DNA of 64,000 nucleotides, from positions 29,018,318 to 29,082,317 of the forward strand of contig NC_087068.1 in assembly GCF_963678635.1 (NCBI RefSeq), read 5' to 3'. This document shows, in pieces, positions 10,701-21,800 of this stretch. Under the pieces are notes generated by a model. That model saw only the letters and a list, made by a program, of their open reading frames with translations, ran no database searches and was not told the origin of the DNA. Numbering within the stretch: the first letter of the stretch is position 1; every line of letters begins with the position of its first letter. The position numbers and the translations under genes were made by a program. This DNA is from Symsagittifera roscoffensis (Eukaryota > Xenacoelomorpha > Acoela > Convolutidae).

Positions 10701-13045
10701 AAAAATCTAAACCAAATCACCGAGTTTATAGATTTCAACTAATTTTAATGAAATTCCCAAACTTACATATAGTTTGGACAGCAGGAAAAAATCTTGCATT
10801 ACCGGACACATTAAGTCGAAATACACCACCTGAATTACTTACACGTAAAACTACAGTTGAAATACCCAAAAATATAAAATTCTACCTTGCAGAAAACGAA
10901 ACATCACCCCGACTAGAATGCAAATATGCAGTAAAAACTGACGTTGAACAATCACAGATAAACAATCTACAACACTTCCCACTCTATTTAGATTGCCAAA
11001 ATAATCACTACGAAGTTGATCTACTTGGAACATCAACTTTTAAACCAATTCCATATTCACAATGGATAAAAAATAACACCCAACAAAAAAGAGTAAAACA
11101 ACACTCGCATAAAAAAGACCTTTTTCCATTAATCGAAAAAGAAAACCTAACTGATAAAATAAATTTATCAGGACCACAAACAAACGATTCAAAATACACA
11201 ATAAATCAAGTTTTTGACCTCCATGATCCACTTGATACAATTCCTTTATATAAAATAGAAATTGAAAACATTTTTCTCCCTCCAACAGATAAAATTACAA
11301 TTAATACTCTGAAACAATATCAAAATCTTGAACCAGTAATTAGACAACTAAAATCATGGCACAAATATAAAACTAAACCCGTAAAAGCAGATACCACAAT
11401 TTTAGGAAATAAAACACTCCTCCGATATTTTCGAAAATTTAATAATACAACAATTAATGAAAACACAGACCTTCTAGAATACCAATTAAATGAATCAACA
11501 GTTCCCTGTCTCCCTTTAAGTATGATTCTTATAGCTTTTAATATTTCACATACACAAAACATTAAAGGACACTCTGGATCAGAGAAAACATATTCAAATT
11601 TCCTACAAAACTTTTATTTTCCAAATGCACCAATTTGGATAAAAGTACTATGCAATGATTGTATAGTATGTCAGCTTAATAAACCTTATCCAAATCAAAA
11701 ACAAATAGCACAAAAACAAGATTTTAAAGGACAAAGTTTGTACTTTAACCACCGTATTTCATTTGATACAAAAGGACCAATTTCACCCTCATCCGAAGGA
11801 AACTCCTACATTATGGTAATTGTTGGCGCATTTACACATTATGTAGCACTTAACCCAGTACCACATTGTAACGCTTATTACGCTTACACAACACTCTATG
11901 AACACTGGATAGCTAAATTCGGACTACCAGAAATTCTAGTTACAGACAACGGTACAGAATTCATAAATAATGAAATTATCACACTATGTCATTTATATAA
12001 CATCAAACACAAACCACGTACATCTCATGCACCTTGGACAAACGGCTTAGTCGAAGGTATGAACCGTTCACTACAAGAATATCTTAGATGTATCATCAAT
12101 GGAAATGATACAAGATACACCGAATGGTCAGCAGATGTAAAACTATTTCCCTTAGCATATAATTCACAAATCACGACAACTCTAGGAATATCACCATATG
12201 AAATGGTTTTTAATCAAAAGCCACGCAAACCGATTATGTTTACAGCAAACTCGCATAAAAATGCACAAAGTGATTGTCAACCGAATAAAGACTCAATTTG
12301 TTATAATCTACCTCTACACACACACGATGAAGATCATTTTCATCACCCACAAATTCTTAAATTAGCCTCCGGTACACACACCGAATGGATTTTAAACAGA
12401 GATAAAAAACACAATGAAATTTACCAAAAAGTAACAAAAAAGTTGTTACAAAGGCAAAACATTAATGAACAAATAAATTCACGCTTTACACCAGCCTCCG
12501 ATTTAAAAATTGGAACATTTGTTTTAATACCTAATTTTAACACTCAAAAAGGAATCTCTAAAAAACTACAACCCCTTCAAAAAGGACCATACCAAATAAT
12601 TGCCAAACCCACTGACGTAACATATAAAATCACCGACTCAGAACAAAAAGAAATTGTTCAACATCGAAACAACCTATTACCTTAATACCCAAAAGAATAC
12701 GCACTACGCGAACTAACTCAATTATATTCTTTCACAGGTTTAAAAGTTATTCAAAATAACCCACATACAGAAAATGAAACAAAAAACCAACATGACATTC
12801 ATCCCGAGAACCAAAATAAAAAATCAACTACAATAAAACACAATACAAAAAAGCTAGAAAAAAATATTCCCCAAAAAGAAAGAAAAAATAGAAAAATTAC
12901 AGAAAAAATTATACCCCAAGAACAAATCGACAAATCAGAACATAGAGAGTCATCACGACTTAGAAATCAACCACGAAAAAACTATAAAACATTCATCCCA
13001 CAATCTAAAATATTAAAGAAAGTTGAATTTCAAAAACAACTTTAA
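7800..13045 (+). pseudogene. pol: pol, copy 1 (broken in three places)
   Basis: Protease (LIDSGAESNI near 8486), RT, RNase H (YAMCDASNFGIG near 10451) and integrase are recognisable. The frame is lost at about 9286-9294, where copy 1 has nine A and copy 2 ten. It resumes at 9380. A TGA at 9980-9982 (AGA in copy 2) sits just before the YLDD box (the 10031-12685 frame resumes after it). A TAA at 12683-12685 cuts the C-terminal tail that copy 2 continues. The integrase D,D35,E residues are present (D at 11763 and 11945, E at 12053), but the VD in the family's IVDxFT block has become VG at about 11823. The break before YLDD means no active RT could come from this copy as written. Confidence 0.92.
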
Positions 13046-13864
13046 TTTTACATTTAATAATCTTTGCACCTCTGAAAAATTTTGAACTTTCATTTTTCAA
13101 AATAACATGCTGACAAACACGCAGCGATTCTAGTTCAAAATTAGCCAATAGGATTCATCCAATCCGTCACCTTCTATAACTCTAACACAAACCAACTAGA
13201 CGAAAAATATTTAACTCCAGGCATATCTATAACTATAACTTTGCGACCTCCAGGTCAAAAATAAGCAAACCATTCCAACTTGACAACTAAAATAAATATC
13301 ACCATAATATCATAACCCTCCCTTATCGAATAAACCAAAGATCAACAATATTTCCCCAACTCAGACCTCAAATACCCCCCAAACAAATATGCTAAATTAG
13401 CCTAAAGTAAAAGAACGACCATTTTACTTAGCCTAAAGTATCAAAAGCTCAAAAATACCCCAGATCACTTGACAAATAAAATAAAGAAAAAGAAGACCTC
13501 CCGATCACCATAAAATTTGCCGCCAACAATTTTTCACAAAACTCGACCCACTTGTCAAAAAACCAATAAATAATTCGACCACACTTGAAAATTGCCTCAA
13601 ATAACAAAAAATATTCGATCGAGAAGCCATTTCTTAAATGCTCTTCTCTCGACCAGTTACCATAATTCTAAACATTCTCGCAAACTTTTTCACAATATTT
13701 AAACCTTTCATCATATTTCTTTTTGATACCTTTGAATCTTTTGTAATAATCTTAATCATTTTTTGCAATATTTTTTAAATTTTTTATTCCCTATTTGAAC
13801 TATACCTACAACTTTCAAAAGCTATTGACTACATCCACAGGTACGATTCACAAAACTTATCTAA
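13046..13864 (+). other. Spacer between pol and 62-aa ORF, copy 1
   Basis: About 820 bp without a long ORF, nearly the same as 24043-24862. It holds a stem-loop at 13619-13652 and a short repeat of AGCCTAAAGTA (about 13397 and 13429). A long non-coding spacer here could carry splice-acceptor signals for the downstream genes; several pyrimidine-rich stretches near 13690-13800 would suit that. Confidence 0.5.
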
Positions 13865-14053
13865 ATGATACGAACCATTTTTAGTAGAACAGATATTTTT
13901 TTACTATTTGTAATTTTTATAACATTTCTATCATCCCTCATCTTGACAATATGCAAATGTATAAAGAAAGCAATCATCACATTCGCCCTAGCAACAATCC
14001 TCCTAATTCTTTTTCTAGAAGAATACTATAATAAACATAGATTTTTCCACTAA
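13865..14053 (+). CDS. Small two-helix membrane protein, copy 1
   Basis: 62 aa, identical in sequence to the copy at 24863-25051 although the flanking gag-pol copies have diverged. Two hydrophobic segments (about residues 11-29 and 36-52) are separated by KCIKKA, a viroporin-like hairpin layout. The last 35 nt overlap the AUG-less ORF X. Confidence 0.5.
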   Translation: MIRTIFSRTDIFLLFVIFITFLSSLILTICKCIKKAIITFALATILLILFLEEYYNKHRFFH

Positions 14054-15194
14054 AAGAATAAACAAAAAACCATCAAAAATTGCTAACCAACAATCACACA
14101 GTCAGTCTTCACCGACATCATCCCAAGATAACCCAACAACACCTTCAACTACCCAAAACCCCCAAACATCTACACGAATTTCCTTCCAAGATAACCCATA
14201 TACCTTTGAAGAACGACACGCTCGCTTATCTGAACCACTAGAACCAGTTCAACGACAAGCACCTCTAAGTGAACCAACATATAACTTATACCCAACATTA
14301 CCACAAGAATTAAGTAGAATACGAAATCCTAGTCAAAACCAAAATACAGTAGAAATAAATAGACAAATTAAACATCCTCGACGAAACAGAAATTTTCAAA
14401 CTCCCCGAGTTCATTTTGATATACCCCAATCCCCATCACAGGGTACTCCAGAAAACCCCATTGGTATATTACCAGAAACCCCTACGCTTCTTTCACAACG
14501 AAGCACCTCAAGCCTACCTTCAGATTACTTAGGTTCAACACCAACATCTGAACAAATACGTGAAAATCCCTTTAATCCTACAAACCAAACATCACGACTA
14601 CCATATTGGACAACACATTCATTCACACAAGGTGAACCAAATTTAATCAATGACCCAATAGATATTTCTACGGATACAACAACATCCTCATCACTACCAG
14701 AAACATTATCACTACCATCAACACCATCAATAAGCCAGATTTCACCACCGCCTTTTAACTTAAATTTCCCAAATAACCTCGACGCTAGATATCGAGAACA
14801 ATCATCAACAAATATTCCTTTAAGACTAGACTGGAATACATTCACAGCACCTCCACCATTATTTGGACAACACCTAGAAAGTAACCGACTCCACAACTGG
14901 GCACTAAACAGACTACAGTATAGACAAGACATCCACGAAGACATTCGTGCTCATAACATCCAAATACTCCAACAGAATAGTCTACAATTAAAATTTGAAA
15001 TCACTGTTAAATTAAACAACATTACTCAACATCCCTATCCATTAAATCCACCAAATATAACAGCTCAATCCCTACCACTACCATTTATAACAACTGAAGT
15101 AATATACAAATACGACAGATATACCAAAAAGACAATTGGTTACATCACATTTTATAACCCGTACTCAGGATTGTCATACACATGTATATTCTAA
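14019..15194 (+). CDS. AUG-less ORF X, copy 1
   Basis: Same open frame as 25017-26192, without a stop for 391 codons and without any AUG. The only difference I noticed in the 1.2 kb is one base near 14080. Described under copy 2. Confidence 0.5.
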   Translation, partial: KNTIINIDFSTKRINKKPSKIANQQSHSQSSPTSSQDNPTTPSTTQNPQTSTRISFQDNPYTFEERHARLSEPLEPVQRQAPLSEPTYNLYPTLPQELSRIRNPSQNQNTVEINRQIKHPRRNRNFQTPRVHFDIPQSPSQGTPENPIGILPETPTLLSQRSTSSLPSDYLGSTPTSEQIRENPFNPTNQTSRLPYWTTHSFTQGEPNLINDPIDISTDTTTSSSLPETLSLPSTPSISQISPPPFNLNFPNNLDARYREQSSTNIPLRLDWNTFTAPPPLFGQHLESNRLHNWALNRLQYRQDIHEDIRAHNIQILQQNSLQLKFEITVKLNNITQHPYPLNPPNITAQSLPLPFITTEVIYKYDRYTKKTIGYITFYNPYSGLSYTCIF

Positions 15195-15720
15195 AAATTT
15201 TATTTTTCTCCAACTCCATTTTCTAGTAACCTCCAATGAAAACATAAACCCTTCCCCCCGCACAGGACCCCAAGATTTATTAGTAACACATTACGATTGT
15301 GAAGAAAACGAACAAAAAACACTACACAAATATGCAATAAATCAAGTATCACAATGCGAAACAGAACCACAAGCCATAGAAACAACAAATGTAATAGCGA
15401 CACTCTATTCAAAAGCCCGAGCAACAACAGTTATAGGATATATATTCACAGCAACATTTTCTGAAAAGAAAGTACATTGTTCACAAGTCTCAAATGGAAA
15501 TAAAAACCGACTTGACCACGAATCATTCTACCAGAGTAATATCGAACGACTTCTACATCTCAATCCCGAAGATTGTAAAAACGAGTTACTCAGACTAAAT
15601 ATCACAAGAAATAAAAACACAGATAGAAAACTAGTATATTTCCAAGTTTTTGCAGATTCTGTACATCAAGCAGAACTTGAAAGATATCAAGGACATATAA
15701 AATTTAAAAAAGCAATATAA
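15136..15720 (+). pseudogene. env: env-like gene, copy 1, cut off by the duplication junction
   Basis: The first 190 codons match the intact env at 26134 exactly at protein level (residues 1-189). At 15704/15705 the sequence switches to the middle of ORF0 (equivalent to 4956), and the frame stops six codons later at 15718-15720. It keeps the N-terminal hydrophobic segment and the first cysteines but has no transmembrane anchor. Confidence 0.9.
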
Positions 15721-15803
15721 ACACAAACCAGTACATTTATATAATTGGAATCAACCAATTAGACACATCGATAATTACCTATTAACAGTCATTAAACGAA
15801 AAA

Positions 15804-18800
15804 ATGAGCCAAACACACACTCCAAGTGAAGATAGTCCAGATGATGACGATATCTTCCCCTTCCTCGTAGATGCACCCACTGATAGAGGACAGCATATAC
15901 TTTGCAAAAATTTACTACTAAATTTATTTGAACCCGGAATCAGCCCATGTAAAACAGAGTTCCCAGATGTAAAGATCAAAAGACAAATTATTGATCACTA
16001 TTTGAAAGATATATGTAATTTGACACAACACTACGGATTCTACACCATAGAATTAAGCTCACCAAACCCGAATCACCGCAAATATGTAATTCAAACAGAC
16101 GACCTTGATTTAGAATTTTCAAAAGTATTCTCAGAATATATAAAAAGCACACAATATCATAACTCACAAAAAGCAAACTCCATATTTACTAATGAAGTTT
16201 TTGCAATAATATATAGTTATATCTCAATATTAGAAAACGAAATCCCAATCTCAAATGTCTCACCGACAGAGACATCTAAACATATAAGGGTACGACATGA
16301 AATCACACTATTTTCATCTTTTCTAAATATAATTAAAGAAAATTTCACTAAAGATGATGTTTCACAACATACAAAACATGACTTACAAAAAATTTTGGCA
16401 TGGTTTATAATAGATTATTTCACACATAATATAGATTTAATTTCACAAGCAAGAAAAAATTTTAGACCTCAAAATTCAAACGATGATACCGCCATCACAG
16501 AACAGTCAGACTACATTTGGTACCCCGAATGGTCTCATTATGCATTTATAAATATCCCACAATCATTTGCAAGTCAAGCAATAAGTACAATATCTTATAT
16601 AAGAGATTATGTAAGAGTAGTACCATTAACCATTGATGCAACACCATTAAACTACAATACATTTTTACCTGATACTCAAAATAACAGTTTAAACTCGACC
16701 GTCATACACAATGAAAACCTTAATGGAACCAGGAATCTCACTCAACAAGATATTCAGACACCATCACACTTCATAAATGAAGAAATTGTCCAAACAACAA
16801 CAACTACACAACAAAGTATTTCACCGATACGTCCAAATTTAACAACACCAAGAAATACAAACACTTCACTAACACAGGTAACCCTACAATCAACCGTTAA
16901 ACCTTCGGTTGCTCCAAAATATTCACAAATGGATTACCAAACATATAGACCCATGACAATACCGTCAAAAACACGCAGAACGTTCACAAGAAACAATTTT
17001 GCGGAACATAATTATAATTATACACATTCATCAAAAACAAACTATCCTCCACGAAATAATAATAATAATCAAATCAGATCTCGATATTGGAATAATCCAA
17101 TGGCAACAACCAATTCAGTAAATTTTCAAGCTAATCCACATCCTCCACAAAATCATAGCGAAAATTACCCATTCTTTCAACAGAATAAAAATAAAAAACA
17201 AGCACCTCATCAATTGGATTATCTATCCTCTGATGATAATCATTTACAACCAGATATATTTGCACCATATACCCAAGAATATCGCGGACAAGGAATGCAG
17301 AAACCATATACACATCATAGAAATTTTTTTCCACACCAGATAGATACACAAAATCAACAACCAATACAAATGCAAAACCCAATTAATACACAATCTTTTC
17401 AACCAATTCAGCCACAAAACCCAATGATTACACACTCATATCAACCAACACAAATGCAAAATGAAATACCACTTCCATATTATCTTCAACAACACGAAAT
17501 AACAAAAAATCAACTTTCTAATTTTTCACAAACGCCAAATGCCGCAGAATCATTACAAATGACAATGAATCCATACCTTATGGGTGAATCACCAATAACA
17601 TCAAACAAACCATTAATGGTATTCACAAGAACAGACCCTGAATATTCTGTAGAAGATTATTTAAATGCAGTAACAGCAAATTTAATTTTAAATATAGGAC
17701 CTGAACCAATTAATACGCCATTACATCAAAACTGGATACATCGACGCACAGCGTTGATACAAACAACCTTAGACGGCGCAGCCCAAAAATGGTTTTCAGT
17801 ATTGCCTAAAGAAATAAAATCATATTGGAAGAGATTCACACAAGAATTTTCAAAAATGTTTGACTCCGAAAGAAACAAACAACAACAAAGAGTTTTATGT
17901 AATGAAATTCGCAGATTACCAAATGAAACCATCAAACAATTAGCAGTACGTATCGAAACACTAGTTCGAAAAGCATATTCATTAAATACACACGACTATA
18001 AAAACACAAAGATGACAGAAATCTTAATGATGACCTTAACACCTCAATTAAGGAAAATAGCAATAAAAAAGAGAGCATCACATCCCTCCTCAATTCGAGA
18101 GCCCGATTTAGATTTTCGAAAACTAGTAGACAAGCTAGAGCAAGCGGAAATCACAATGAAACTTGAAGAAACAGAAAATCTGAAATTACAATACGTTAAC
18201 CGAATTGAAACAAATACCACAAATATCAATAACATACAGGATTCAGATACAGACCTCGTTGAAAAAATCACTGAAATACTCAATATTTATGAAAAGCACC
18301 CAAACTTTAAAGGCAAACCATCTTTCAAAAAATGGTGTAATTATTGCCGACGATACGGACATAGTATTTCTGAATGTAGACAAAAACAACAAGATAACCA
18401 AAACAAACCTCAAAAATATAAAGAACCAAATAAATCATTCTATCAGTACATGAAGAAAGATCAAAATCTACCGAACAAAAATGTATACAGCAACAACAGT
18501 TCAGGAAAACCACTTCCGAACAATACCAATTACACGAGAAATCAATCACCATATAACTCAAGTTATAGAGGAAGATCACCAGAACGAAGAAATACACAAA
18601 ATTCGTCACAAAATCATTACAATAGACCAAATAGTCGAAATAACTACTCCAGATCAAATTCAAATACAACACAATTTGTTTCTAGATCCAATGCCCAATC
18701 AAGAAATAATTACTACCCAAACAATCAATCACGAAATTCATCATACAATAGAAATAGAAACTACTCCAATAATCGGAATAGAAGTTATTCAAACAACCGA

Positions 18801-18806
18801 AACTAG
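15804..18806 (+). CDS. gag: Gag polyprotein, copy 2 (intact)
   Basis: 1000 aa. An acidic start (MSQTHTPSEDSPDDDD) leads into an N-terminal domain of about 280 residues that I do not recognise. A long Thr/Asn/Gln/Pro-rich, probably disordered stretch (about 290-590) follows. Then comes a retrotransposon Gag capsid-like region (about 600-800, including the KWFSVLPKEIKSYWKRF block typical of the Retrotrans_gag family), one CCHC zinc knuckle at residues 845-858 (CNYCRRYGHSISEC) and an Asn/Arg/Ser-rich basic tail. The start is the first AUG in frame and overlaps ORF0. It is about twice the usual Ty3/gypsy Gag length. The frame ends in a UAG, beyond which the same Asn/Arg/Ser-rich composition continues into Pol. 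Role: virion core and RNA binding. Confidence 0.95.
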   Translation: MSQTHTPSEDSPDDDDIFPFLVDAPTDRGQHILCKNLLLNLFEPGISPCKTEFPDVKIKRQIIDHYLKDICNLTQHYGFYTIELSSPNPNHRKYVIQTDDLDLEFSKVFSEYIKSTQYHNSQKANSIFTNEVFAIIYSYISILENEIPISNVSPTETSKHIRVRHEITLFSSFLNIIKENFTKDDVSQHTKHDLQKILAWFIIDYFTHNIDLISQARKNFRPQNSNDDTAITEQSDYIWYPEWSHYAFINIPQSFASQAISTISYIRDYVRVVPLTIDATPLNYNTFLPDTQNNSLNSTVIHNENLNGTRNLTQQDIQTPSHFINEEIVQTTTTTQQSISPIRPNLTTPRNTNTSLTQVTLQSTVKPSVAPKYSQMDYQTYRPMTIPSKTRRTFTRNNFAEHNYNYTHSSKTNYPPRNNNNNQIRSRYWNNPMATTNSVNFQANPHPPQNHSENYPFFQQNKNKKQAPHQLDYLSSDDNHLQPDIFAPYTQEYRGQGMQKPYTHHRNFFPHQIDTQNQQPIQMQNPINTQSFQPIQPQNPMITHSYQPTQMQNEIPLPYYLQQHEITKNQLSNFSQTPNAAESLQMTMNPYLMGESPITSNKPLMVFTRTDPEYSVEDYLNAVTANLILNIGPEPINTPLHQNWIHRRTALIQTTLDGAAQKWFSVLPKEIKSYWKRFTQEFSKMFDSERNKQQQRVLCNEIRRLPNETIKQLAVRIETLVRKAYSLNTHDYKNTKMTEILMMTLTPQLRKIAIKKRASHPSSIREPDLDFRKLVDKLEQAEITMKLEETENLKLQYVNRIETNTTNINNIQDSDTDLVEKITEILNIYEKHPNFKGKPSFKKWCNYCRRYGHSISECRQKQQDNQNKPQKYKEPNKSFYQYMKKDQNLPNKNVYSNNSSGKPLPNNTNYTRNQSPYNSSYRGRSPERRNTQNSSQNHYNRPNSRNNYSRSNSNTTQFVSRSNAQSRNNYYPNNQSRNSSYNRNRNYSNNRNRSYSNNRN

Positions 18807-18852
18807 AATTACCCGAACAATCGATCAAGGAATAACTCATATAATAGATCGA
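18804..18852 (+). promoter_or_regulatory. Gag-Pol UAG readthrough site
   Basis: A single UAG at 18804-18806 separates gag from pol in the same frame: no other stop occurs between it and 22881, and the Asn/Ser/Arg-rich tail continues across it. A 6-bp perfect stem, TCGATC (18821-18826) with GATCGA (18847-18852), can form 14 nt downstream. Gammaretroviruses make Gag-Pol by UAG suppression with a downstream RNA structure. The immediate context (UAG AAU UAC) is not the CARYYA type. Both copies share the stop, so it is not a private mutation of one of them. Confidence 0.65.
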
Positions 18853-21800
18853 ACTATAACAGACCAAACAATAATTATCAAAACAGATCACGGAATAATT
18901 CACAAAATCGACATTCAAGTTATAATAATCGTTATAGAAATTATTCCCAATCACCACACAGGAATAATAACCATTATAATAATTCTAACAATCGCCACAG
19001 AAGTAGTACACCTAAACATCAAAGAAATATAAATCAAGTACAATCAAATCCAGAAACAACATCAGACCCCCCAGGTATTGATGACACAGGAAATAACGAG
19101 CTACAACTGAATCAAATAAACTGTGAATCATCAGATTCAGAAAGTGATACAGAAAACACTATCTCCATAAATATGATAGCAGTCAAAAATGATTACGAAC
19201 CTATTATATATTCATCACATATATATGAAAATCAATTAGAACTCCTTCACAATTATTATATTGAACCCATCCATTCTACACAAACAACACAAGAAACAAA
19301 CGAAATCAACACTACAAATAAATCCAATGAAAATGAAAAAACAAAATGCTTAAATACAAATCACATCTATCAAAACATACAAAAAGAACAACCCAAAGAA
19401 AAAATTTGGACAATACCATTTCTTTTAGAAAGTCCAAGAAACAAAGAATTTCAACCACCAGATCTTGAAATTGATTTTTTAATTGATTCAGGAGCAGAAT
19501 CAAACATAATAAACATTCCCACATGGAATGAGATAAAATCACTACACCCAAAATTAACACCTCTTGAAACCTCCAGTAAACTAGCAACAGCACAAGGATC
19601 AACATTGGTAAACTATGGAAAAATTCAATTATTTCTTCTCCCCACAAGAACAATAGAGCAAAATAAAATTTTAAATAAACCATTTAAGCAAATATTTCAT
19701 ATCACTGATATTAAACACAATATCATTCGAATACCATTTATCTCTAAATATATACCAACAATCAACATCTTGAATAGTAAAATACTAATCAAAGATAAAT
19801 ACACAAAAACAAAAGACACATCACTAACATTTTTTCAAAGATTAAATAAACAACCACCATTCTTTTCAAAATTTTATCCAATATATAACCAACAAAGAAA
19901 ACACCTGAAAACACTATCAGGAAATATATATAATTTTTCAATAAAACAAGTTCACCAATATGATAAAAAACAAAATAAACAACAATTCTATATGTCAGAC
20001 TTTGAATTCAAACCTATCCATAAGTTTTTCAAAATCACAATCTCATCCATAAAATATTTGAAAAACTCGAATTCAGATATTATTTCGTTACATGTATACA
20101 ACAATACACCCTATCAAGTAACATTACCTTTAGGACTTTTAGGCTATTGCGAAACCAACGCTACGATATCACCAATACACGAAAAAGAATACCGCGTAAA
20201 TAATATACTCCAATTATTAGATATTTGTCAATCCACAATTCTTAATGAAGAATTATCCATAAATAATAAAATAAGTAATGAAAAAAAAAATACAGATTAT
20301 TTCACAAAAACCCCATATTTCAAACCAAGATTCAACATAAATAACTATACAGAGAATCAACAGAAATTTTTAACAATGTTTGACTTCCAACATTCACAAA
20401 TAACACCAGACGAATTTGATAAATTAGCCAAACAGCTAATAAAATATTCATCAGTCTATGCAACATCTAAATTTGATGTTGGCAAAATCAGTTCATCACT
20501 ACATCTCCCATTAAAACCTGACGCAGTTTTCAAAAAACAAAGAGCAAGTAAAGTACCAATTCATTTACACGATAAAGTGAACAGATTACTCGAAATTTTA
20601 GAACAATACAATATAATCTCACCGGTAAACAAAGAAGAACAACCAAAAGGTAACACATTTATCAACCCTGTTATCATCCTAGCAAAAGGAGAATCAATAA
20701 AAATAGTTCTAGACGCTAGATACCTTAATTCACTAATAGACGAATCAAAATGCAATTGGCCTATTGAACCAATACAAGTTATTTTAACAAAAATAAACGG
20801 AAAATACTTTACAACCGCAGATATGAATAGTGCATATAATCAAATGCCACTAGATGAACAATCGCGACGATTAACACAATTTGTTATTGGAAATCAGCAA
20901 TATGAATTCAACCGCCTATTCTATGGAATATCCATAGGACCAGCAGCATTTTCAGCTTTTATGAGCAAAATTTTTAGACCACTAATACTCAAGAAAAACG
21001 CAATCACTTATTTAGACGATGTTTTTATGCAATCACAGACAAAAGAAGAAATGTTTAAAGTTTTAGAACACTATCACAAAATACTTCAGAACGAAAATCT
21101 GAAGGCCGCCCCCGATAAATCACACTTCTTTTTAACACGAGTTAAATTCTTAGGACATAATATAGAAAGAAAAACAATCACTCCATTAAAATCACGCATT
21201 GATGCTATTCAAAAACTCCAACCACCAACAAACAAAAAGAAACTCCAAGAATTTCTTGGAATGTTGAATTTTTTAAGCAAATATGTCTATAAAATGCAAT
21301 TATACCTAAGACCATTCTATAATATACTTAGACAACAAAATAATTTTGAATGGAACACAGAACATCAAACAAGATTTGAAGAAATTAAAAAGCTCCTAAC
21401 TGAACAAATTTCGAATACAATTCCAGATCCAAATCAACCATTCTATGCAATGTGCGATGCTTCGAATTTTGGCATCGGCGCAGCATTATTACAATCACAC
21501 AATGGTACAAACAAAATGAACCTTATATCAGCAAATTCTCGATTATTCACTCAAGCAGAGCTACGACTCTCAACTCTAATGAGAGAATGTACAGCCATAA
21601 TATATACACTTACAGAATATGAATTTCTGATACTTGGATCAAAACATCCAACAGTTCTATTCACAGATCACAAACCAATCATTTTTCTCTTTACACAAAA
21701 ATCTAAACCAAATCACCGAGTTTATAGATTTCAACTAATTTTAATGAAATTCCCAAACTTACATATAGTTTGGACAGCAGGAAAAAATCTTGCATTACCG

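Larger units (their letters stand above)
4956..15704 (+). repeat. Internal tandem duplication, copy 1
   Basis: 10,749 bp from inside ORF0 to codon 190 of env, followed directly by copy 2. Copy 1 carries more lesions: a 1-nt deletion near 5833, a 257-bp deletion at 6559/6560, a frameshift in a poly-A run at about 9286-9294, and premature stops at 9980-9982 and 12683-12685. The last 1.8 kb (13.9-15.7 kb) is nearly identical to copy 2, whereas gag and pol differ at many sites. Confidence 0.9.

Noticed and set aside
14525-14944. 139-codon antisense ORF (also 25523-25942)
   Set aside because: It lies opposite the AUG-less ORF X. The sense frame is open for 391 codons with a coherent composition, so the antisense reading is most likely a shadow.
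18481-19032. 183-codon overlapping frame spanning the gag UAG (also 7474-8025)
   Set aside because: It is the +1 reading of Asn/Arg/Ser codon repeats, gives a low-complexity Ile/Thr/His product, and is expected as a shadow. The gag frame itself continues past the UAG.
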